Source: Thermaerobacter subterraneus DSM 13965 (lineage in GTDB: Bacteria > Bacillota > Sulfobacillia > Thermaerobacterales > Thermaerobacteraceae). From it: DNA of 64,000 nt. Below the pieces are notes generated by a model. That model made no database searches, was not told the DNA's origin, and saw nothing but the letters and a program-made list of their open reading frames with translations. The translations under genes were made by a program, and so were the position numbers. Shown here one piece after another: positions 34,640-43,874 of this stretch (positions within the stretch are counted from its first letter, which is position 1; each line of letters starts with the position of its first letter). Location of the stretch: the NCBI RefSeq assembly GCF_000183545.2, contig NZ_JH976535.1:1861837-1925836 (forward strand), read 5' to 3'.

Positions 34640-35848
34640 CTAACCCTCCGCCTGCGGCCGAGCCTGCGGCCGGCCCTGCTCCTGCACCTCACTCTGCTCC
34701 CGGGGCTGGTTCCTCACCGGCGCCGGGCCCGCCGCCCGCGCTACCTCGCTCGGGATGCTCTCCGCCCCCTCCACCACGTGGACCGTCTGGGTCGGGAAGG
34801 CGAAGTCGATGCCCTCTTCGCCGAAGCGGCGGTAGATGGCCAGGTTGATGGCGTGCTGGGTGTCCATGTAGAGCAGGTAGTCGGGGTCCGTCACGAAGTA
34901 CACGAACTCGAAGATCAGGGCGGAATCGCCCAATTGTTTGAAGTGGCCGCGGTCGAAGCGCACGTGGGGCTGGGACTCGATGATCTCCCGCACCATGGCG
35001 GGAATGCGCTCCAGCCTCTCCACGGGCGTCCCGTAGGGCACACCGAGGCGAAACTCCACCCGCCGCTCGGCCATGCGCTTCATGTTGCGCACGCGGCTCT
35101 TGAGCAGGTCGGCGTTGCTGAAGACGATCTCCTCGCCGGTCAGGGCGCGAACGCGGGTGGTTTTGATCCCCACATGCTGGACGGTGCCGGCAAAGTTGTC
35201 GACCACGATGAAATCGCCCACGACAAAGGGCTTGTCAAGCACGATGGAGAGGGAAGCAAAGAGATCCCCCAGCACGTTCTGCAGGGCCAGGCCCACCGCG
35301 ATGCCGGCGATGCCCAAGCCGGCGACCAGGGCGGTGATGTCCATGCCCAGCTGCCGCAGCACCACCAGGATGACCACGGTCCAGAGCCCGACCCGGGAGA
35401 GCAGCTGGGCACCGGCCAGGGCCGCCGCCACCTCTTCGTCGTCACCGCGGGCCTCGAAGGCCCGGGTCAGGAAGAAGCCGATGGCGTAGTTGGCCCAGAG
35501 AGCCACCTGGAGGATCAACACGATGGAGGTGATCTGGCGGATGCGGAAGGCGACGGGCTCGGGGATCAGCAGGGCCTGGGACCCGGCCCACACGGCCACC
35601 GCCAGCAGGGTGAGGAACCCGGTGCGGCGCTGCAGCAGCTCGACCAGGAAGTCGTCCCAGGCACTGGCGCTCCGGCCGGCCAGGTGGGCGAGCCGCCCGG
35701 CCAGCCGGTCGCGCACCAGCAACAGCAAAAGCAGCACCGCCACGGCGATGCCCAGGGCCACGAGCCAGCGCCAGACAGGATTGCCCAGGATGGGCCAGCG
35801 GGTGAAGGGTGCGGCGGCCATGGCCAAGAGATCCATCTCGCCCGTCAC
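34640..35848 (-). CDS. MscS-family mechanosensitive ion channel
   Basis: This 402-residue membrane protein opens under membrane tension to relieve osmotic stress. Four or so hydrophobic segments precede the conserved pore helix and beta domain (GLGIAGIAVGLALQNVLGDLFASLSIVLDKPFVVGDFI spans these; note the Gly/Ala-rich TM3 pattern). The cytoplasmic domain carries RVEFRLGVPYGTP and FEFVYFVTDPDYLLY. The tail is Gln/Glu/Pro-rich. GTG 35848 was chosen because GGGGAGG lies seven bases upstream. It follows nadE by ~85 bases on the same strand and may be co-transcribed with it. Confidence 0.93.
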   Translation of the reverse strand: MTGEMDLLAMAAAPFTRWPILGNPVWRWLVALGIAVAVLLLLLLVRDRLAGRLAHLAGRSASAWDDFLVELLQRRTGFLTLLAVAVWAGSQALLIPEPVAFRIRQITSIVLILQVALWANYAIGFFLTRAFEARGDDEEVAAALAGAQLLSRVGLWTVVILVVLRQLGMDITALVAGLGIAGIAVGLALQNVLGDLFASLSIVLDKPFVVGDFIVVDNFAGTVQHVGIKTTRVRALTGEEIVFSNADLLKSRVRNMKRMAERRVEFRLGVPYGTPVERLERIPAMVREIIESQPHVRFDRGHFKQLGDSALIFEFVYFVTDPDYLLYMDTQHAINLAIYRRFGEEGIDFAFPTQTVHVVEGAESIPSEVARAAGPAPVRNQPREQSEVQEQGRPQARPQAEG

Positions 35849-35934
35849 GGTTCCACCTCCCCACACACCATCCTTCGCAACCGCCGCCCGGCGAGCGGGC
35901 CTCAGGGCAATGGTGAACCCTTTGAAGCAAACCC

Positions 35935-37800
35935 CTAGCCCGCGGAGCCCCCATCGCCCGGCACAGCTTCCCGGTAACCGCTGGTGATGGGATAGCGGCG
36001 GTCCCGGCCGAAAGCCCGGGCCGTGATCTTCGGTCCCGGAGCCGCCTGGCGCCGCTTGTACTCGCTGGTGGCCACCAGGTGGACGGTCCGGCGCACCGCT
36101 TCGGCAGGGAGCCCCCGGGCCACCAGGGCGGCGGCGGGCAAGTCTCTCTCCACATACGCTTCGAGGATCGGGTCGAGCACCGCGTAAGGGGGCAGGCTGT
36201 CCTCATCCTTCTGGCCCGGGCGCAGCTCGGCGGTGGGCGCCTTCTCCAGCACCGAGCGCGGGATCACCGGGCCCCCGGGCCAGCCGTTCCGGTAGGCCGC
36301 CAGCCGGTAGACCAGGGTCTTGGGCACGTCCTTGAGGGGCGCGAAACCGCCGGCCATGTCGCCGTAGAGGGTGGCGTAGCCCGTGGCCAGCTCGCTCTTG
36401 TTGCCAGTGGCCAGCACGAGCCCGCCGAACTTGTTGGCCAGGGCCATGAGCAGGGTACCGCGGATGCGGGCCTGGAGGTTCTCCTCCGCCACGTCGAAGG
36501 GCCGGTCGCCGAACAGGGGCGCCAGGGCCTGCCGGAAGGCGCCGAAGATCTCACCGATGGGGATGGTCTCAAGGCCGATGCCCAGGTTGCGGGCCACGGC
36601 CTCGGCATCGTCCAGGCTGGCGGCGGAGGTGAAGGGCGACGGCATGCGCACGCCCGTCACCTGCCGGGGGCCCAGGGCATCGGCCGCCAGGCAGGCCACC
36701 AGGGCGGAGTCGATGCCGCCGCTGAGGCCAAGCCACGCCCGGCGAAAGCCGTTCTTTTCGAAATAATCCCGCAGGGCCAGCACCAGGGCGGCGTAGACCT
36801 CCGCCTCGCCCTCCAGCACCTCCACCTGCCGGGGCGGCAGCGGTGGCCGCGACGCCTCCGGAGCCGTCCCGGGCCCCGCCACCCCGGGCACCGCAACCCC
36901 CGGCCCAGCCACCGGGCCCGGGAGCCGCCCACCCGGGCCGCCTCCGGCGGCCGGTTCGTCCAGGTCGACATGCTCGACCTGGGCCGCCTCCTCGGGCGTC
37001 ACCGGCATGTGGCGGTAACGGGGCTCGTGCCAGCGGGCCACGGCGGCGGCCGCCGGGTCGTAGTCCCAGAAGAACAGGTCCTCGGCAAAGGGGCGGCCCC
37101 GGGCGGCGACCTGGCCGCCGGCGTCGACCACCAGGCTGTGGCCGTCGAAGACCAGCTCGTCCTGGCCGCCCACCAGGTTGGCGTAGACGATGGCCACACC
37201 CAAGTCGGTGGCCCGGGTGATCAGCAGCCCCTCCCGCTCCCGGGGCTTGCCCATGTGGTACGGGGAGGCGGACAGGTTGAGCAGGATCTCCGCCCCGCCG
37301 GCCAGGGCCTGCTCCCGGATGGGCCCGTGGGGGTACCAGAGGTCTTCACAGATGCTGACGCCCAGGGCCACGCCCCGCAGGTGCAGCACCAGGGCCCGCC
37401 GGCCGGGGGCGAAGTAGCGCTTCTCGTCGAACACCCCGTAGTTGGGCAAGAACCGCTTGCAGGCCACCGCCTTGATCTGCCCGCCCTGGAGTACCGCGGC
37501 GGCGTTGTAGAGGTCCCGGTCCCTGTGGACAAACCCCACCAGGGCCACGGGCCCCGCGGCCAGCTCCCCGGCCAGCCACCCCAGCCAGTGGCGGGTGGCG
37601 TCGAGGAAGGCCGGCCGGAAGACCAGATCTTCCGGCGGATAACCCGTCAGGGCCAGCTCGGGGAAGACCACTAGGTCAGCGCCGGTTTGAGCGGCATCGG
37701 CCGCGAACCGGGCCAGCTTGCGGGCGTTGCCTTCCAGATCGCCCACCGTGACGTTGACCTGGGCGACGGCGATGCGCAAGGGAGCGGCAGCAGGGTCCAA
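35935..37800 (-). CDS. nadE: NAD+ synthetase, glutamine-dependent
   Basis: This 621-residue cytoplasmic enzyme performs the last step of NAD synthesis, amidating deamido-NAD+ with ammonia from glutamine. The nitrilase-like glutaminase half has Glu in FPELALTGYPPEDL, Lys in CKRFLPNYGVFDEKRYF and Cys in VSICEDLWYPHG. The synthetase half has the PP-loop LGLSGGIDSALVA, followed by GNKSELATGYATLYGDMAG. About 40 Gly/Pro/Ala-rich residues are inserted between the halves. The start is TTG at 37800, with GGGGAGG seven bases upstream. A near-consensus promoter precedes it. mscS may be downstream in the same transcript. Confidence 0.96.
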   Translation of the reverse strand: MDPAAAPLRIAVAQVNVTVGDLEGNARKLARFAADAAQTGADLVVFPELALTGYPPEDLVFRPAFLDATRHWLGWLAGELAAGPVALVGFVHRDRDLYNAAAVLQGGQIKAVACKRFLPNYGVFDEKRYFAPGRRALVLHLRGVALGVSICEDLWYPHGPIREQALAGGAEILLNLSASPYHMGKPREREGLLITRATDLGVAIVYANLVGGQDELVFDGHSLVVDAGGQVAARGRPFAEDLFFWDYDPAAAAVARWHEPRYRHMPVTPEEAAQVEHVDLDEPAAGGGPGGRLPGPVAGPGVAVPGVAGPGTAPEASRPPLPPRQVEVLEGEAEVYAALVLALRDYFEKNGFRRAWLGLSGGIDSALVACLAADALGPRQVTGVRMPSPFTSAASLDDAEAVARNLGIGLETIPIGEIFGAFRQALAPLFGDRPFDVAEENLQARIRGTLLMALANKFGGLVLATGNKSELATGYATLYGDMAGGFAPLKDVPKTLVYRLAAYRNGWPGGPVIPRSVLEKAPTAELRPGQKDEDSLPPYAVLDPILEAYVERDLPAAALVARGLPAEAVRRTVHLVATSEYKRRQAAPGPKITARAFGRDRRYPITSGYREAVPGDGGSAG

Positions 37801-37845
37801 GGCGGTTCCTCCCCGGTGTGGAAACTATGGAAGGAGTTCGCCTGT

Positions 37846-37874
37846 AGTGTAGACATCCCCCGGGCCAGGGTCAA
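37846..37874 (-). promoter_or_regulatory. Sigma-A promoter of nadE
   Basis: On the minus strand: TTGACC (37869-37874), 17-bp spacer, TACACT (37846-37851). It lies ~45 bases before the TTG start, in the gap to the divergent mupG-like gene. Confidence 0.85.
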
Positions 37875-37909
37875 CGCGCCGGCCCGGATCCTCCCAGGGA
37901 GGTTGTCCC

Positions 37910-39040
37910 ATGGACGAACAGGCTCCCCACGAACAGGCTCCCGCCCTCACCCTGGGCGTGGCCATCTACCCGGGCTACGGACCGGAGGGCAGCGAGGCGG
38001 CCATCACCCGCCTGCTGGAACAGGCGGCCCGGCACGGTTACACCGAGGTCTTCACGTCCCTGCACCTGCCCGAGGCATCGCCGGCCGCCACCGCCGGCTT
38101 GCTGGAGCGGCTGGCCGGGTTGGCCGGCCGCCTGGGCCTGCGCCTCTGGGCCGACGTGGCACCCCCCGCCCTGGCGGCCCTGGGCGCCACCCCCGGCGAC
38201 CTGGCGCCCCTGGCCCGCCTCGGCCTGGCCGCCCTGCGGGTCGACTACGGTTACGACGCCCCCGCCATCGCCGCCATGACCCGCAACCCTTACGGCCTGG
38301 ACGTGGTGCTCAACGCCAGCACCGTGACACCCGCCGAGCTGGACCGGATCCTGGCGGCCGGCGCCCGGCCCGAACGGCTGGCGGCCTGCCACAACTTCTA
38401 CCCGCGCCCGGAAACGGGGCTGGGCCTGGACTTCTTCCGTCACCGGTCGGAGGAACTGGCGCGGCGCGGCATCCGGGTGGCCGCCTTCGTCCCCTCCCAG
38501 GCCGGCCGCCGGGGACCCCTGCGGGAAGGGTTGCCCACCCTGGAGCGCCACCGCCGCCTTCCCCCCGACCGGGCCGCGGCCGAACTGCGGGCCCTGGGTT
38601 GCGTACACACGGTGCTCTTTGGCGACCCCGGCCCGTCCCCGGCGGAACTGCAGGGGGTGCGGGAGGTGTGGCTGGGCGACGGTGTGCCCCTGCGGGTGCG
38701 CCTCCACCCCGCGGCGACGGCCGCCGAGCGGCACATCCTGCTGGACGTCGTCCACGTGAACCGGGTCGACCCGGCCGAAGCGGTGCTGCGCTCGACAGCC
38801 TCCCGGGCCTACGCGGGCCAGGGGGCGATGATCGAACCGCGGCCGGCGGAACCCCGGCCCCGGGGCACGGTGACGGTGGACAATGCCGGCTACCTGCGCT
38901 ATGCGGGCGAGCTGCAGGTGACCCTGCAGGACCTTCCCGCCGACCCGCGGGTCAACGTGGTGGCCTGGGTCCACCCCGACGACGTGCCGCTGCTGGACCT
39001 TCTGGGACCGGGAGCCCGTTTCCGCTTCGTAGCCGGCTGA
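37910..39040 (+). CDS. mupG: MupG-like TIM-barrel protein (DUF871)
   Basis: This 376-residue cytoplasmic protein belongs to the family of 6-phospho-N-acetylmuramidase MupG, which splits MurNAc-6P-GlcNAc during cell-wall recycling. An N-terminal TIM barrel (LTLGVAIYPGYGPEG, VFTSLHLPEAS, LRLWADVAP, LRVDYGYDAP, LNASTVTPAEL, ACHNFYPRPETGLG) is followed by a cyclophilin-like C-terminal domain (TVTVDNAGYLRYAGELQV). The ATG follows GGGAGG at seven bases. No other MurNAc-recycling gene (murQ, PTS) is next to it, so the exact substrate is inferred. It is divergent from nadE. Confidence 0.85.
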   Translation: MDEQAPHEQAPALTLGVAIYPGYGPEGSEAAITRLLEQAARHGYTEVFTSLHLPEASPAATAGLLERLAGLAGRLGLRLWADVAPPALAALGATPGDLAPLARLGLAALRVDYGYDAPAIAAMTRNPYGLDVVLNASTVTPAELDRILAAGARPERLAACHNFYPRPETGLGLDFFRHRSEELARRGIRVAAFVPSQAGRRGPLREGLPTLERHRRLPPDRAAAELRALGCVHTVLFGDPGPSPAELQGVREVWLGDGVPLRVRLHPAATAAERHILLDVVHVNRVDPAEAVLRSTASRAYAGQGAMIEPRPAEPRPRGTVTVDNAGYLRYAGELQVTLQDLPADPRVNVVAWVHPDDVPLLDLLGPGARFRFVAG

Positions 39041-39388
39041 TCCAGTTCATGGGTTCCGCACCCCCTGAAGCGTGCGGGCCTGCCCGCGGGTGCGTGGCCG
39101 GCGCGGGCCCGCTGGAGCGGGCCCGCGGCCCGCCACCGGGAGGAACCCGCCCCTTTCTTCCTAAAATGTCATGCAGCGATGCGGGACAGACTACCACCGG
39201 TGGCAGGGGTCGCCCAGGCCTGCCAGGCCCGCCGTGCCGGGGGATGCGTGCGGCGCGGGCAGCCACCGGCCGGCGGTCCCCTGCCCCGCCAGGCCCGCGG
39301 GCGGCATGCCGCCGGGGGGTTCCCCCCGCCCCGGCCGGAGCGGCCCGCCGGCCGTGCTCCATGCCAGCCTCGAGGGAGGGGATTGGTC
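39041..39388. other. Intergenic region mupG/aldolase
   Basis: About 350 bases. It contains a strong hairpin (39103-39128), and TAAAAT near 39162-39167 that might be a -10 box for the aldolase gene, without a convincing -35. Confidence 0.45.
39103..39128 (+). terminator. Hairpin downstream of mupG
   Basis: A perfect 11-bp stem CGCGGGCCCGC / GCGGGCCCGCG around TGGA, ~65 bases after the mupG stop. There is no T-run. Confidence 0.6.
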
Positions 39389-40471
39389 ATGCGTTACGCC
39401 CTGCTGGCCCCGGCGCGGGACGACTTCTTGGGGCGCCTGATCGCCGGCCTGCGCGGCGTGCTGGACCTGCACGGGCATGAGCCCACCACCGCCGACGACC
39501 CCGACCTGGGCCTGGCCATCCAGGTGGCCGACCCGGCCGATCCGCGGCCCTTCCGGCGCCAGTCCCGGGGCACCTTCGTCGTGACCCTGATGGAGGGAGA
39601 GCCCGGGGCCAACCTGCTCCAGCGGGCCTACCCGTACCTGGTCCGCACCTTGTCGAACCTGCTGATCTACGTCACCGATGAAGACGGCCGGCGCACGCTG
39701 CACTTCATCACGCCGGAACTCGGCCACTACCAGGTGGCTTACGAAACCCGCAACGAGGGCGCCTTCTTCGAAGAGGTGTACGAGCGGCTGCGGCCCCTGG
39801 CCCAGTCCCGGTTCGTCCTGGACAACGTGTTCGAACCCGACCTGCCGGAAGCGCTCTGGGAGGGCAACGACACCACCCGTGCCCTGGCCCGGGCCGGCCG
39901 GCGGCTGGCGGCGCTGGACCTTTTGCCGGCACCGTTCCCGCTGGAGGAGTACCTCTCCCCCCGGGACCTGCGCCACCTGAAGCTGCTGTACGGCATCGGG
40001 GGCTTGAGCTACGGCAACCTGAGCGCCCGCCACGAGGGCAACACCTTCTGGATGAGCGCCAGCGGGATCGACAAGTCGCGGATGGAGGTGGTGGGCCGCG
40101 ACATCCTGCTGGTCAAGGGCTACGATCCCGAGCGCCAGGCGATGATCCTCAGCGTGCCGGCGGGCATCGAACCGCGGCGGGTCTCCGTCGACGCCATCGA
40201 GCACTGGATGATCTACCGGGAGCACCCCGAGGTGCAGGCCATCATCCACGTCCACGCCTGGATGGAGGGAGTGCCCTCCACGGAGGCCAACTACCCGTGC
40301 GGCACTTACGAGCTGGCCACGGCGGTGGCGGAGCTGGTGCGCCAGGCGCCCGACCCGGCCGCGGCGGTCATCGGGCTCAAGAACCACGGCCTTACCATCA
40401 CCGGCCGCTCGCTGGACGACATCTTCGAGCGCATCGAGGGGCGGATCCAGCGCCAGGTGCCCATGAGCTGA
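39389..40471 (+). CDS. Class II aldolase/adducin family protein with extra N-terminal domain
   Basis: This 360-residue protein has a class II aldolase/adducin domain from about residue 195 onward: GGLSYGNLSARHEGNTFWMSASGID, the zinc histidines in IIHVHAW, and LKNHGLTITG. Members cleave or isomerise sugar phosphates or related hydroxy-acids using a divalent metal. The first ~190 residues (RYALLAPARDDFLGRLIAGL ... TLHFITPELGHYQVAYETR) are a separate domain I do not recognise. ATG 39389 follows GAGGGAGGGG at seven bases. A zinc alcohol dehydrogenase follows after 63 bases on the same strand, so a two-gene sugar or polyol catabolic operon is plausible. The substrate is unknown. Confidence 0.85.
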   Translation: MRYALLAPARDDFLGRLIAGLRGVLDLHGHEPTTADDPDLGLAIQVADPADPRPFRRQSRGTFVVTLMEGEPGANLLQRAYPYLVRTLSNLLIYVTDEDGRRTLHFITPELGHYQVAYETRNEGAFFEEVYERLRPLAQSRFVLDNVFEPDLPEALWEGNDTTRALARAGRRLAALDLLPAPFPLEEYLSPRDLRHLKLLYGIGGLSYGNLSARHEGNTFWMSASGIDKSRMEVVGRDILLVKGYDPERQAMILSVPAGIEPRRVSVDAIEHWMIYREHPEVQAIIHVHAWMEGVPSTEANYPCGTYELATAVAELVRQAPDPAAAVIGLKNHGLTITGRSLDDIFERIEGRIQRQVPMS

Positions 40472-40534
40472 AGCGGCGCCTGAAGTGGCGCGTAAAGCGG
40501 CGCCCCGGCGCCTGTCGGGAGAGGAGGCGGCTGC

Positions 40535-41752
40535 ATGAAAGCCCTGGTCTACCGGCTCTCGCTGCCCCGGGTGGTCCTGGCCAAGCTGCTGGCCCATCGC
40601 TGGCCCTGGCTGGTGTACGGTCCCGCCGGGCCGGTGACCTATGCCGACTGGCCCGACCCGGTGCTGCCGGGGGACGACTGGGCCGTCGTCGCACCACGCC
40701 TGTCGGGCCTCTGCGGCTCGGACATGGGGGTCATCGCCGCCCACACCTCCCCCTCCGCCTCCCCCTTCAGCTCCTTTCCGGCGGTGCTCGGCCATGAGGT
40801 GGTCGGGGTCATCGCCGAGGCAGGCGCCCGGGTCCCGTGGCCTGCCGGCACCCGGGTGGTCATCGACCCGTCCATTTCGTGCACCATGCGGGGGCTGCCG
40901 CCCTGCGCCCAGTGCCAGCGGGGTTTCCCCTACCTCTGCCAGAACTGCACCGGCGGGGCCCTGGCCCCCGGGTTTCTGGTGGGCTACTGCCGCGACCTGC
41001 CCGGCGGCTGGGCCCAGCGGATGCTGGCCCATGCCACGCAGCTCCACCCCGTGCCCGACACCATCCCGGACGAGCGGGCCGTGCTGGTGGAGCCCCTGGC
41101 CATCGCCGCCCACGGCCTCCTGCGCCGGCCGCCGGCGACGGGCGCCCGGGTGCTGGTGATCGGCGCCGGCACCATCGGGCTCTCGGCGGTGGCCGCTCTG
41201 CGGCTGCTGGGTTACGGGGCGCACGTCACCGTGGCCGCGCGCCACGGCATGCAGGCCCAGCTGGCCCGGGAGCTGGGTGCCGACCAGGTGGTGGCGCCCC
41301 AGGACCTGGGGCGCGCCGCCGTGGAAGCGGGCGCTCGGGCCTTCCGCCCCCTGCTGGGCCGCGATGTCTACCGGGGCGGGTTCGACCTGGTGATCGATTG
41401 CGCCGGGACCCGCCGTTCCCTGGATGACGCCCTGCGGCTGGCCCGGGAGGGCGGTACCGTGATCCTGCTGGGTGCCGCCGGGGAGATCTCCCGCCTTGAC
41501 TGGACCTTCGTCTGGATGCGGGAGCTGGACATCGTGGGCGCCGTGGGCTACGGCCTCGAGCAGGTGGGCGGGCGGACCGTCCACACCTTCGACCTGGTGC
41601 TGGAGGCCCTGGCCCGCCATCCCGACCTCCCGGTGGAGCGGATGGTCACCCACCGCTTCCCCCTGGCCCGCTACCGCGAGGCCCTCAAGGCGGCCCTGGA
41701 CCGGCGCGCCTCGGGGGCGGTGAAGATCGTCTTCACGCCGGGCGAGGGCTGA
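40535..41752 (+). CDS. Zinc-binding alcohol dehydrogenase
   Basis: This 405-residue medium-chain dehydrogenase/reductase oxidises an alcohol or polyol with NAD(P)+. The catalytic zinc ligands lie in SGLCGSDMGV and LGHEVVGV. A structural-zinc-like cysteine cluster (PPCAQCQRGFPYLCQNC) follows, then the Rossmann motif VLVIGAGTIGLSAVAAL. The end shows MVTHRFPLARYREALKAALD. It starts with ATG behind GAGAGGAGG. The 63-base gap from the class II aldolase gene suggests co-transcription. An extra ~25 residues near the N-terminus (VVLAKLLAHRWPWLVYGPAG) distinguish it from the best-known members. The substrate cannot be assigned. Confidence 0.92.
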   Translation: MKALVYRLSLPRVVLAKLLAHRWPWLVYGPAGPVTYADWPDPVLPGDDWAVVAPRLSGLCGSDMGVIAAHTSPSASPFSSFPAVLGHEVVGVIAEAGARVPWPAGTRVVIDPSISCTMRGLPPCAQCQRGFPYLCQNCTGGALAPGFLVGYCRDLPGGWAQRMLAHATQLHPVPDTIPDERAVLVEPLAIAAHGLLRRPPATGARVLVIGAGTIGLSAVAALRLLGYGAHVTVAARHGMQAQLARELGADQVVAPQDLGRAAVEAGARAFRPLLGRDVYRGGFDLVIDCAGTRRSLDDALRLAREGGTVILLGAAGEISRLDWTFVWMRELDIVGAVGYGLEQVGGRTVHTFDLVLEALARHPDLPVERMVTHRFPLARYREALKAALDRRASGAVKIVFTPGEG

Positions 41753-41906
41753 CGGTCACCGGGCCTTGGCGCTCACGCCCACCGGCCCCGGGCTCCTTTC
41801 CCCGGGATGGCGGCTCCCGGGAAGGATCCGATGCCGGAATGGTGGATCCCGGGATGGGCGCGCCGGACCTTGACCTGGTGCCCGGGCGGCATGACCCGCT
41901 GCAGCT

Positions 41907-42122
41907 TCAGCGGCGCGCCGCCACCTCGATGGACTCCGCCGCCAGGTACCGGCCCAGGCGCTCGAGCTCCGCCTCCACCGCCCGCCGGATCTCCCTGCGG
42001 TGCTCTTGCCGGGCAGGCTCCAGCTCCAGCCGCTGAAGCACCAGCGTGCGGCCAGCCTGGCGGAACTCCAGGTCGATCCGGCCCACCAGCCCGTTCCGGT
42101 ACAGCACGGGCATGGTGTAGGG
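41907..42122 (-). pseudogene. 3' remnant of YcaQ/AlkZ-like DNA glycosylase gene
   Basis: These 71 codons encode the C-terminal end of a winged-helix YcaQ/AlkZ-family DNA glycosylase: YTMPVLYRNGLVGRIDLEFR and QAGRTLVLQRLELEP. They continue exactly from the fragment that ends near 43910 once the insertion element is removed (KRRYGP joins YTMPVLYR). The piece has no start of its own with a good ribosome site and is probably not made as a stable protein. Confidence 0.9.
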
Positions 42123-42275
42123 CTCGTAGCTGCTTACCATTCCATCATCATCTCTTATCCGCCGTAGGCGAATCTTTCCCATATCTTGTTCCCCACTCCC
42201 GACACTTTCCCCCACTTTCGGCTGACGAACGGAAAAGGTGTTTGGTATTATGAGGAAAGGAGGATGATCTGGCCG

Positions 42276-43874
42276 ATGCAGGCGACCTTTCAGACGAAGA
42301 TTCAAGACCGGGCGGTTTACCCGGCGCTGGACGCCATCGCCGCACTGTACGGTCGCCTGCTGTGCCGGTTATTTGTCGATATCTATGTTCACAATCGTCC
42401 CCTTGTTGAGTGCAAGCGGGAATACATTGCCCACTACGGAATCACGGCTCGCCACTTCAATGCGCTGGCCATCGAACTCAAGGCCAAGGTGAAGGCGGCG
42501 GAGGAAGCCCATCGGCACCATCTGGTGCATCTGCGCGGCCAGATTCAAGCCACGGAACGAGCGATTGCCAAGTTGCAAAAGCAAGACAAGGCCCTGGCGT
42601 CCGGAAAGGGCCGCGGGGCCGGCCTGCCGCCCGAAGAGCGGGCCGAGCGTCGCCGCCGGGTTCGGTTTCGGCTGCACCAGAAGAAGCGACGGCTGGCGAT
42701 GCTTCGCTCCCGCCTTGAAACGGCGGAAGCCCGGACGGGATTGCCGCCGATTTGCTTTGGTTCTCGGCGCTTGTTTCACCGGCAGTTCCACCTTGAAGAG
42801 AACGGCTTTGCTTCCCACGACGAATGGCGCAAGGCATGGCGCGATGCCCGAAGCCAAAGCTTCTTCTGCATCGGCTCCAAAGACGAGATGAGCGGTAACC
42901 AAACCTGCTCGCTCTTTGGCGACAGCTTGCGCCTTCGGGTGCCCAACGCCCTGGCCGGCCGCTTGGGGCGGCATGTTTGGCTACACGGCATCCGCTTCCC
43001 CTACGGACAGGATGTCATCCTGGCGGCCCTTGCGTCCGGGCAAGCCATCAGCTATCGGTTCGTCCGGCAAAACGGCGCGTGGTATGTCTTCGCCACCACC
43101 GAACGGCCCGCGGCTCCGATCACCACCTGGCGGAGGGCTGGCGCCCTTGGCGCGGATCTGAACCCCGACCGGCTGGCCGTGGCGGAGGTGGACCGTTTCG
43201 GCAACCCGATCGCGGCTCGCGACATCCGCTTTCAGATCCAAGGCAAGCGGCAGGAGCAGGTGAAGGCCATCCTGGGCGAGGTGGTGGCGGACCTGGTGGC
43301 ATGGGCCAAGAGCGCCGGCAAGCCCATCGTGGTGGAGCACCTCGATTTCCGGGAGAAGAAGACCCGCCTACGGGAAGAAGGCCCCCGCTACGCCCGGATG
43401 CTCTCCGCCTTTGCCTACGGCGCGTTCATGGCCCTGCTGCTCTCCCGGGCCGCCCGGGAAGGCGTGGAAGTGATCCGCGTCAACCCGGCCTTCACCAGTG
43501 TGATTGGCAAGGTCAAGTTTATGGCCCGGTACGGGCTGTCGCCCCACGCGGCAGCGGCGGTGGCGATTGCCCGCCGGGGCCTTCGTTTGGGCGAGCGCTT
43601 TTGCTCCGGAACCGCCCGCCCTCTACCCGCGAGGAATCGAGGGCGGCACGTCTGGAGCGATTGGCGGCGCATCGCCCCGTCGGTGCGCGGCAAGCGGGCG
43701 CACCGGCTTTATCAGCGGTCCTCCGAGGACACTCCAGGTCGGGGAGAACCCCGATCCACCCTGGCACCGGCAGCTCACAACCTGCACGGCCCGGGGTGTG
43801 ATGGTCTGGCTTGGGGTCCGGGGTGCGATCCCCCGGCGCGAATCGTCGGGAGCGCTGTTCGCCCGGCGTCATAG
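42276..43874 (+). CDS. tnpB: TnpB-like protein (IS605 OrfB family), possibly RuvC-altered
   Basis: This 532-residue protein has a long helical N-terminal region (coiled coil near residues 65-110) and a C-terminal RuvC-like domain. Asp294 in GADLNPDRLAVAEVD and Glu354 in KPIVVEHLDF match the first two catalytic acids. The third block reads MARYGLSPHAAAAVAIARR, with His424 where D-x-N-A-A is usual, and the CxxC zinc finger is absent. Active TnpB proteins are RNA-guided nucleases; this branch may be altered or inactive. ATG 42276 has AAAGGAGG twelve bases upstream; ATG 42264 is too close to it. The stop codon lies inside the right-end hairpin, and the C-terminal ~80 codons overlap highly structured DNA. 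Confidence 0.85.
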   Translation: MQATFQTKIQDRAVYPALDAIAALYGRLLCRLFVDIYVHNRPLVECKREYIAHYGITARHFNALAIELKAKVKAAEEAHRHHLVHLRGQIQATERAIAKLQKQDKALASGKGRGAGLPPEERAERRRRVRFRLHQKKRRLAMLRSRLETAEARTGLPPICFGSRRLFHRQFHLEENGFASHDEWRKAWRDARSQSFFCIGSKDEMSGNQTCSLFGDSLRLRVPNALAGRLGRHVWLHGIRFPYGQDVILAALASGQAISYRFVRQNGAWYVFATTERPAAPITTWRRAGALGADLNPDRLAVAEVDRFGNPIAARDIRFQIQGKRQEQVKAILGEVVADLVAWAKSAGKPIVVEHLDFREKKTRLREEGPRYARMLSAFAYGAFMALLLSRAAREGVEVIRVNPAFTSVIGKVKFMARYGLSPHAAAAVAIARRGLRLGERFCSGTARPLPARNRGRHVWSDWRRIAPSVRGKRAHRLYQRSSEDTPGRGEPRSTLAPAAHNLHGPGCDGLAWGPGCDPPARIVGSAVRPAS

